Shown piece by piece: positions 55,313 through 64,000 of a DNA stretch of 64,000 nucleotides. The stretch's first letter is position 1. Every line of letters begins with the position of its first letter. The stretch is from Zygnema cylindricum. Lineage: Eukaryota; Streptophyta; Zygnematophyceae; Zygnematales; Zygnemataceae. Position numbers and translations under genes: made by a program. Under the pieces are notes generated by a model. That model ran no database searches and was not told the origin of the DNA. It saw only the letters and a program-made list of their open reading frames with translations. The DNA is taken from contig JBBHKE010001067.1 in NCBI GenBank assembly GCA_037447655.1, positions 53,899 through 117,898 on the forward strand. Reading direction: 5' to 3'.

Positions 55313-58300
55313 CTTTATTAAAAAGCGTGAAGGTAAACCATTTGAGTCCGTGGGAACAAGAACGGGCGGCAACGCTAAAGCTCAAAAGCTAAATGTGGAG
55401 GGAAGCAAGCAAAAATAATAAGCTAGGGAAAGGCAACGAAGACACAAAAAAAGGGCAAGTGAATTAAAGACAAAAAAAAGCAACAACCACCTAAGGAAAG
55501 ACCAAACAAAGAGCGTATACCAAAATGACCTAACCAAACCCCAAAATAAATAAAAATCTACGAAAAGCAACCTCTTAAGGCCCCCAAGCCAGGGAGAGCA
55601 CATCGAGGGAGTTATGAAACACGCGGGCGATCTATAACTGCAATAGAAGATCGCAAGAGGATAAAAGCTTGCACTCGTTGTAAAGCCATAAATCAACGTT
55701 GACGGAAAAAATAAGTAAGGACCAAAGCAGAAGGTCCCCTACACTCGAACAAGCGCCAACCACAAGCACGGAGAAACTCGTCCAAAGGAACACCCAAAAA
55801 ACATACTGTCTCGACCGCCATCGGATACAGTCATACATAGCATCTCGATGGGCATAATCGCGCTCCTATTTTTTAGTCGCGTTATCAACGGCTGCTCCAA
55901 CATTCCAAGCCGCTTCACACGTGACTATATCAGAGGTAGGTTGCATCAAAATAATGTCAAAATATACGAGGCGCGTACCATCGAGTATTATAATATCAAT
56001 CTGACGTGAAATAATAATATGGGAACATCTCGATGTACAACAAATCCCCCCCACGAAGCTATACTCGCAATGGTGTCACGAATGGTTTCGTGCGCCTAAG
56101 TAAACCCCCCCTCGTGGGAGTAAGGGGATTTGTCGGGCTCAAAAAACGGTTACACGAACAAAGAAGATAGCCAAGCAACAGTGGATGAGGAAGGTCAAGT
56201 CGAAACTCGAGGGTCGCGGTGATTTGAGCAGGCGTGAAACAAAAGGTGGATAAAATAGGTGTAGATATTACCCAAACTTACAAAACCAGGAGCACCAGAA
56301 GAGAGAGCATGCACCTGAATAATCATAAGGAAGCGCCTTGTGAAGCTTAGTTTTAACAATGACAACAACATGATAAAAAATGGATACTTGGACACACGCA
56401 ACTGATTTCGTAAAAAGGGTGGAAAGAACTTGCATATACGCGAGAACGACGAGAGGAAAAGAACATGACGCATCCAAAATGGATCGTTGGAAGGCCATCA
56501 CACCGTCCGAACCACGAAAGATAACAATAGTAAGCACAAGATTGTCCCCGGCCAAAAAACAAAAGACAAAAGTGGAGGCAACAAAGCACCAACTTCCAAA
56601 ACAGGCAACAAGAGCAACACATGTTGTCGATAGTAAAAACCCAGCCCGACGCAACACGTGTTGTTGATAGTAAGAAACATAGTCCAGCGCAGAGACGATA
56701 AAAAAAGCTTGAAGGCATGTCGTAGGCCCAGAATTGCGTTAAAAAACCCAAAGAGTGACCCAACAAAGTGTGAAGGACGTCCATGAGTCGGTCATCAAAG
56801 TCAAAAAGGGATGAGACAAACATTGGGGTAGGAAGGGAAGTGCGAGTAAAGTATGATGGGCGTTGGGGGGAATACCCTGTCAAACGAGCAAAGGCCACTT
56901 TGGTATCATAATGGTTTGGAAGGTCGCCCATGTGGGACAAATATGTCTAAAAAGCAGAATTAAGAAATTGGGTCACCGAAAGAGTTGAACCAACCAAACA
57001 ATATAACACACCAATGCTATGGAATAAAAACCAAGAGAAGAAAAAGGATATCACGAAGGGACCAAACACATTAAGAGGTAGTCATTTAATGCCAGAAGAA
57101 CAAGTGGCCTCAACTTAATACATTATGCTCCCTTTAGAAAATGAGTAAACAAGTATCCCTTCGAAATAACAGAGACTAACAATATCTACAGGTGGAAAAA
57201 TAACTACAATGATGATAGAGAGACATGAAAAGAGGGTTATTAAAAGGAAACACTATTTGGGTAGTCTGCTGTCACTAGCAGACTGAAGATAAATATTTTA
57301 GATGATACAAATTAGCATTGAAGATATTTACCTACTAATTTAGGTTTAGTGATGTAATCACAAACTATGTAAGCCTAATAAACAAGTTTGCAAGATGGTG
57401 ATCTGGCCTTATTTAGACCGCTTTACATTTGACCTCAGAAAGACCTTAGCGCAAAACGCAACTCTCTATTAAGTAGTAAACTTCGGTGTGGAACTAGCTT
57501 CACTGAGTCTGCCCAGAAAACCATTGTTCCTCCTTTGTAAAGAAAGTGACACAAGCAGGGTCAAACAAGGACTGGGCTCTCCAACAAAGAATACAAGGAA
57601 CACAATAGCCCAAAGTTCCATCAGCCTTAAGACGCCATATTACTAAATTTGAAAGGCGTCGACGAATCAACATACGACTTTTACACCACGGAACTCCCTC
57701 CCTGAGTACAAAAAAATGACAAATGCTTGATATTAGGTTTGGTCCAGATCTACCAGATTTACTGTTTAAATTGCATATCGCCAACAATGAGGTAAGATGC
57801 TAATGTCAGGAAAACAATCTTTAAAAGAAAAATAAAAAAATAAATAGATGTGACATTTAGAAGTTGTGCTCTTTCAACTCTAACATACAACATCACGGCG
57901 CTATATGATACATCATATTACCTATTGGTTATCTATATAAGCTACATCCTTCCTTACACAGGTATAATATGAAAAAAGAATGAGAAAGAAACAACAGAGA
58001 AAACCACACGGGATGTTGACAGATACCAATCCTCATCACAAAATAAGATACAAGGCTAGGTAGAAAGCCTGAGTTATGCCAAACGAACCTTGAAAAAGTT
58101 ATAAGCTAGAATGACTTGTCCAAAAGGCCAATAATATATGTATCGCATGCAACGGAAGAGTAAAGGCAAGAAGGGAAAGCGGCAGCAGAAGTGCGGAGGG
58201 CTTTATGAGTAAGGGCAAGCAAAGGTCATGGAAGAGGGTCGTCCTGGAGGAAAGCGGAACCAAATCACCATCAACGGAGAAGGAGAGGTTGTTGATACAA

Positions 58301-59030
58301 GAACAAAAATGCCCTAATAAAGGGGAATATCTTGACAATCGGTTAAGGGGCAAACATAAACTTTGAGGAAATGGCGATATGATCCAACGTATTAAAGGTG
58401 TTGGAAACATCGACTAAGAAGACTAACCAATCCGGATGGACATCCAAGAATGCCTGAATTTCATAGACCACGGCTTCAAAACCCCCTCGAGTTGCCACTT
58501 CAAACCGTAATCATGGAAGGCAAGTTTGAGCCTGATGCAAATGGCATGGGACATTAATCGGTACAATACCTCTCCCATGATGGTAGCGCGGATCTCCCAT
58601 TGGGTTTGGTGACAACCACAACGCGAGACGCCATGAGACGATGACAAATTCCAAAAAAATGAGAGCCACCAACAATAATCGAACAAATTCAGATGAATAT
58701 TATGTAAAAGGCGGAACAGCACGAAATAACTTATAGATAGAACCAGATGGAGCAACTGTTGAAATGCAAAATAAGTGGTAAAGGCTTCAATGAAAGCATC
58801 TCGATCCAAAAAGAAACACATCAACGGCTCAAAGTGTGGATAGAGAGGGTTTAAGGGGTAGATGCTGATGGACGAAGAGCTCCTAGAACCTCGACCGAGA
58901 TCGAGGAACAATAGTAAATGCTGAAGGGCCCAAACCACTCAAGAAAGCTCACCAACACGACCCAAATGAATAGTTTGTTGGCAAGAGGAAGAGACACCAG
59001 AAAGCCTAGATGTACCACGCGATGTGAAAA
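55313..59030 (-). mobile_element. Reverse-transcriptase element relic, longest copy
   Basis: On the minus strand, fragments in shifting frames give GEVLYRLMSHAICI, then DVHPDW and LVDVSNTFNT (RT motif A) near 58390-58450, QDDPLP (degenerate QGDPL, motif B) near 58235, and ACDTYIIG (degenerate ADDT, motif C, first Asp lost) near 58140. Downstream, near 55800-56000, come IDIIILDGTRLVYFDI and a YAHRDA segment shared with the other two relics. The 3' end reads AATAAAG at 55313. The motif set fits a non-LTR-type RT; the order is right but every frame is broken. Confidence 0.7.
57100..57950. other. Probable insertion inside the RT relic
   Basis: Sequence here interrupts the RT relic between motif C and the downstream domain. 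A minus-strand open frame (57500-57787) includes RRRLSNLVIW and DGTLGYCVPCILCW, loosely like the TTF-type zinc finger of some hAT transposases. A short hairpin AGTCTGCTG...AGCAGACT is at 57258-57281. Boundaries and identity unresolved. Confidence 0.25.
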
Positions 59031-60008
59031 ATATGAAAAAATAAAAACAATATAAATTACCACAGTCATAAACAAAACTTAAAACACCCACATAAATAAA
59101 AATATGTATATGCATATCCCGCAATTGCATCCATTTACTCAAAAGGGGAACCTTAAAAATCCCTAACACTGCATTCCCAAAACTATAATACACAGAATAA
59201 ACCGCATAAGAAAAGAGAGGGAAAAGAGAAACATTTTGTAAGGTTGTCGTAATTTATAGGACAAAAACTCGGCCAAAAACTGTCATGTGTTCCCTTTTGG
59301 GAACCCACGACCACTCCAAGCTTCGAACTTACAACAATTGAACACCATTTACTTTTTTTGTTTCCATGAGTGCTACATTACAGACTCCACTACAGAATGA
59401 CAAAAAAAAAGGAGTAAAGATAAAAATGAATTCTATCCGATTTGAATATCGACATAATAACATGCTCTCTTTTCGATTGGGCTACTGTACAAAGCTCCCA
59501 ATTTTATGGTTATCCAATTTTTATGGTTATCCCGTACGCGAAAAAAAAACGGACTCACGTGATAAAAAAAAACAGAAAAACTGCACATAAACTCGTTTAT
59601 CGGCTATTGAAGTTGTAACTTCTTTTTTTAACACATAGGGAATAGGATAAAGTATTGAAATTCTCGGCCGCAAACGAGATGAGCATAATAACCACATATA
59701 TTGAAGCCTGTACAAAACAGGGCAGCATGCCCTCGAGTCCCGCACAGAACCCTCCGGTAAAAAAAGAAAAAAGAAAGGACTTTATTTTTATACCCCATTT
59801 GGCCCCGAAGTACCGCTTCCCAAAATACTACTCCTCATATTCTCTCCCCGAAATCATGTTCCCGAAATACTTGCCGAAGTACTGTTATCGAAAGATTCTC
59901 CCAAAATTCTCGAAATGACACCGGATCTTGAGATATTCTCCCATGACGATTCAGTACCATTCTATTCAATCTTTTGGTGACATATCGGTCGACTCGAGAC
60001 ACACACTA
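59031..60008. other. Downstream flank of the REVEILLE-like gene
   Basis: Probable 3' untranslated region and flank on the minus strand. 59810-59925 has repeated CCGAAAT/CCCAAAAT words. No other feature recognised. Confidence 0.5.
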
Positions 60009-63000
60009 TCAATTCCACCAACTTTGTTCCAAACCTATTCCCGGACTTGTTCCCTGCACCACTCCTGAACCTAAATTTGTTCCCATTTGTCCCATTTGTC
60101 CCATATTTCCCATATTTCCCATCATTCCTGACCTTCTTACTGGTAAACCGATCGGAGGTTCGCCGTTACCCGGAGTCGTCGGAGGAATTCCGATAGAGGG
60201 TGAATTATGAATATCTGAAACTGAAACTGAAACTGAAACGGGCATTACTCCATAGGGCAACTGCCCTGTCAAGCCCACAGTCGTCGTCGTCCCTCCTCCG
60301 TCAAATAAAGACCGGTGTTGACTTTGACTTTGACCTTGACCGGCCGAGTCATCGATTAGGTTTTGGAAGAGAGGTTGGTGGTCCATGGGAGTCCCGATTC
60401 CTTCATCGCAAGTAGTGTTGAGAGACTCGGAACACGACCCGGGTTCTGCTGTCGAAATATCTTCCATAGGTTCCTAAATGAATATAAAAATCACACGACA
60501 AAACATCACACAATCACTAAGCTTCAAAAATGATAGTTTGTCGATCATCTAGCAGGAAACAGTGGAAACATATAAGCAAGCTATAAAAAAGCTTCGATAC
60601 TGCAACTCTGTAGCGGATTCGATACAATTCTGTACACCGCCGTTCGCTATTCCAGTTACAGAATTATTGGCGCCAAACCACTTATTTGAACTATCTACAC
60701 TAAATTATGTTGCAACTCGTGGCTCATTTTGGGCCACTTAACCGAATAGTGGTATTAATACTAGTTTTGTTATTAATACTAATGTACAATTTCGGGTCAA
60801 AAAGCCACTCACTCGAATTAAAGTGGAAAATTATAATAGCGAGGAACAGTGGGTGGATTCAACAACGGTGAGGGTTTCCGCTAAACAGTGGTCTAAAACA
60901 GTCTCGATAAAATCGCAGTATCCCCGAGGCATACAATTCGAGTTACTAGAACTGTGTAGCAAAAACTTGCAGTTTAGAGCAATCGACAGTAAGCAGTAAA
61001 AAGGACTACACGTAAAATTAATATGTAAAATTTTGGGTGTGACAGAGTGAAGTTTGGTAAGTCTTATATTTTACAATAACTAAAATCCTAACCGATTCTT
61101 ATGAGTACTTTATATTTTTCTCCCATAAAGTTGGTCCGTCTAGTCCAGCTGTATAATACACTATTCCGTGTTTTTTTCTTAAGTTCCAGTTTCAGGGTTT
61201 CGTAGGGTTTTTTAAAGGTTTTTTAGGGTTTCTTAGGGTACACAACACAGTTTAAAAAGTTTTAAGTGCTAGTTTATATCCAACTGTTACACAAAAAAGG
61301 GGCAATAAAATAAAAAAACATGTGTTCCAGAGTCGTGCCTCAAAAGAAAAAAAAAATCACCTACCTGTGTAAAGTGTAATCACTAACCTTCTACTCAAAC
61401 TGACAGACAAAAAAAAACCACAATAAACATAAATTGAAAAAAAGGGAGTTGGTAGTTTTTGTCAGAGGATCTTGTGTCCCAAATTCCTTGATTTGACATA
61501 ACCGACAAAAACTAATTTTATTGAAAACAAATTAAAAAAAGCAAAAAAAAAAAAACAAAAAAGAAAGAAAACACAGCTTACCGCTTCCCCATCCTCATCA
61601 TCTTCTTGTAGTGACGCCTCGTCTGTACCTTGTCGTACCGCAGGGTTCCCATCATATACAGACAAAAATAGTCTCTGAAAAACAATTCAAAAATCGCAAA
61701 AAACATCGAATTAGAATAATTTACAAATTCGAAGAAAGGAATCGGAAAGCATAGTCCTCTGAAGCTACACCGTGAATCACCATTAGGGTTAAGAAATAAC
61801 TAGAATGAGAACTGTTTTAGAGTTGATAATTCTACTTCGGGTCCAACTGGTGAAAACGATTGCAAACAGGCAAAAGAATTAGGATTACGAAAAATAATTT
61901 GCATTAAGAACACTACTGCGTTCAATACTAATAACGATTCACTTTCTACTTCCACATCAACCAAAACCCTAAAAAATCCTAATGCAGTTGCCGAAGACTA
62001 AAAAAGTGAAGAGAAGTGATAGGAGGAAAAGAATAGAGAACAAAAATGGTATAGAATAAAAAATCAGATTAGGCGTGACAGGATAAAACAAAGATAATAA
62101 AAGTGATAAAAATAATAACTATGCAAGTTGGTTTGTCAACCATCAAGGCACATAGTACTTTTTATATATTTTCACTTACTACTACTTCTAGGGGCAAATG
62201 AAGAGTTAGGCCTAAATAAAAAGGCTATAAATAATAATAAAAAAAAAACGGGATAACAGTTGGTTCTTCAACCATAAGAGGAAGGGAGAGAGGGAAAAGA
62301 GGGAAGGCAGGAGGAAGGGAGAGAGAGAGGGAGGAGGGAGGGAGGGAGGGGAGGAGGAAGAGAGGGAGGGAGGGAGGGAGGAGAGGAGAAGGGAGAGGAG
62401 GGAGGGAAAGGGAGGGAGGAAGAGAGGGAGGGAGGGGAGGAAGAGAGGGAGGGGAGGAGGAAGAGAGGGAGGGGAGGAGGACGAGAGGGAGGGAGGGAGG
62501 GGAGGAGTAAATATCCCCTCAAACCATACATGTTCCTCAAAATCGGGGCTCGATAAATTGATCGATAAATTTCGCATTAACAAAAGAACCTGTGCATAAA
62601 CAAAACAAAAATAAGAATAAAAGAAAAAACAAAGAGAAAGGAAAACAAAAACAAGGGGAAAAGAGAAAAAAGATAATAATGAAAAATGATATTTCCAAAC
62701 ACACACAAAAAAAAAAAAAAACTTCCGGTTGACAAGTAACTTGGTATAAGAATTCGAGCCAAAGGAAATCAAAAGACTGTTGTAAAAGGGAAAGTGATAA
62801 AAAAACTCCTAGTTAAAAAAAAAAACAAAAAGATAAAAAAACATCGAACAGGAAACAGGAACAGGAAAAAACAGGAACTCTCTTTTCCTTTTCCAAAATA
62901 CAAAACACAAGATATCTACCTCCTTCACCTTCAAAAACCATCTTCAATTTCCCCCATTCCCTAACTTCATTTCCTTTCTCTCTCTCCCTCTCTAACAAGT

Positions 63001-63903
63001 TTATCTAGTTTCCCACACATCTCTAAATTTGCTTCCGTTAAAGTAGTTTAAAAACACCTTAAAACCTGTAAAATACACTAGAAACCCAAACAAAAACCTT
63101 AAAAAACAGTGAAAAAGTCTAAAAAAGGCTAAGAAAGAGAAAAAAAAATCGGGAAAACTAACCGTTTCTCGATCAATTGGGGCCATTTCTTTTAAATGTT
63201 GGAGATGATTTCCTCTCCCAGGATCGAAAACACTTCCAATAAATTTATAAACCTCCGCAAAATCAGGTGCGGCTACAAAAAAAGAAAAAGGAAAAAAAAA
63301 AAACAAAAAAAAAGTAAGTCAGCACAATTGAAATCAGATAAAAACCCGTGAAAATTGAGACACGCAGGGTTATCAGAGTTTTTTTAGGGAATTTAGAGTT
63401 TCTAAGGATTATCAGGGATTTTAGGGTTTAACGGGTTTGTAGAGCAGAACCACACCGCTTCCCTTCCATTCTTTCCTCTCATCTTTCTTCTATTCTCGTC
63501 CATTACAATCCCACCACTCCATTATCTTGAATCTCTCCTACTCTCTACTCTTCCACAATGTTTATCTTTCCTCTCTATCTCAAAACTGACGCTAAACTAA
63601 GGATACTTAACAACACCGAAACAACTAAAGATACCCATACACTTCACAAGACATAAATTAAAAAAGAAAAAGCAAACACTATTGGGAGTATATGCAATAG
63701 TAAAAAACACGTAATGTCTTGTCGATTACAAAATTTCATATCATCCTCTAAAAGACCAAGCAATGAACGGATTCAAATATTTTCAGATCCCAACATTATA
63801 GAAACCGTCAAAGGGGAAAAAAAAAAAAAAAAAACAAATTTTGAACTTTTGGACACTTACCTCTCACGGAAGGATCTTGCCTTAAATCATGTCCAGGCAT
63901 CAT
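60009..63903 (-). CDS. RVE: REVEILLE/LCL-type MYB-related transcription factor, 3' part (5 exons)
   Basis: Exons in transcript order: 63903-63861, 63272-63163, 62589-62530, 61674-61582, 60473-60009, all GT-AG with consistent phases, giving 256 residues and the stop. Exons 2-3 encode [31 protein letters not shown] and [18 protein letters not shown], the conserved C-terminal LCL domain of the RVE4/6/8 branch of the CCA1/LHY family, nuclear activators of evening-phased clock genes. The diagnostic SHAQKYF MYB domain must lie in exons beyond the right edge, so the gene is partial here. The last exon (154 residues) has an acidic start, a VSVSVSVS run and a Met/Gly-rich [13 protein letters not shown] run; it has no counterpart I know in the short land-plant C-termini. 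Confidence 0.87.
61768..61944 (+). mobile_element. Decayed CACCG-family element in RVE intron
   Basis: Left end CACCGTGAATCACCATTAGGG, right end CTAATAACGATTCAC followed by a mutated terminus. About 177 bases, in the intron 61675-62529. Confidence 0.5.
62278..62510 (+). repeat. Purine (GGGAGG/GGAAGAGA) tract in RVE intron
   Basis: About 230 bases of A/G, with a ~22-base GGAGGAAGAGAGGGAGGGGA-like unit repeated near 62410-62490. It is pyrimidine on the coding strand, about 20 bases downstream of the donor of exon 62589-62530. Confidence 0.9.
63273..63860 (-). other. RVE intron
   Basis: AT-rich, with A runs on the plus strand near 63290-63313 and 63820-63835; no other feature. The stretch 63904-64000 is the start of the next upstream intron. 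Confidence 0.6.
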
Positions 63904-64000
63904 CTGAAAAGAAAACACCAGAAATATGAAACTAAGAAAATGAGTTAAAAACTGTTTGATTTAACACAGTAGTAACCCTAATGAGTGGAAAAAAGATGCA

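Noticed and set aside
56353-56940. 195-codon minus-strand frame as a gene
   Set aside because: Lies within the decayed RT relic and contains no conserved motif; treated as part of the relic.

Overview
The window looks like nuclear DNA of a green, streptophyte-lineage organism with a repeat-rich genome. Two host genes support this: a plastid-type K+/H+ antiporter of the KEA1/KEA2 class and a REVEILLE/LHY-CCA1-like (LCL) clock transcription factor. Both are on the minus strand and split into many short GT-AG exons separated by long introns. Plant-type LTR retrotransposons and dense small DNA transposons fit the same picture. A charophyte alga such as Chara is possible, but that is a guess; the sequence alone does not settle the species.

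Layout. 1-10145: a decayed Ty1/copia retrotransposon (5' LTR cut by the window start, 3' LTR 9367-10045). A second LTR element carrying gag but no pol (1499-5849) has inserted into its protease codons, with a 5-base target duplication. The leader and first gag codons of a further copia unit follow the 3' LTR. 10146-26500: no convincing host gene. This stretch holds decayed repeats and several families of small terminal-inverted-repeat elements: a CACCG-ended family flanked by TA, a hAT-type element with a perfect 8-base target duplication, and a Harbinger-type element with TAA duplications. 26500-31060: two relics, in opposite orientation, of a reverse-transcriptase element.

32015-52867: the KEA gene, about 21 kb. 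One very long first exon (50034-52867) encodes the plastid-targeting region and a coiled-coil domain that appears duplicated inside the protein. Eighteen short exons follow, for the exchanger domain (47561-39555), the RCK/TrkA-N domain (39069-34245) and the C-terminus (33545-32015). Phase bookkeeping shows that at least one exon between 47562 and 50033 is not identified. The introns carry a (GGGAGA)n array of about 650 bases, several purine/pyrimidine tracts, TGTATA, GTAT and CA microsatellites, a second copy of the hAT element and one CACCG element.

52868-59990: KEA upstream DNA, a CT-rich tract, the second Harbinger-type element (inverted relative to the first) and a third, longer reverse-transcriptase relic. 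60009-63903: the last five exons of the REVEILLE-like gene; its MYB exons should lie beyond the right edge. The two host genes have no obvious functional link beyond sharing a strand. Much of the remaining DNA is transposons nested in transposons and low-complexity intronic DNA.
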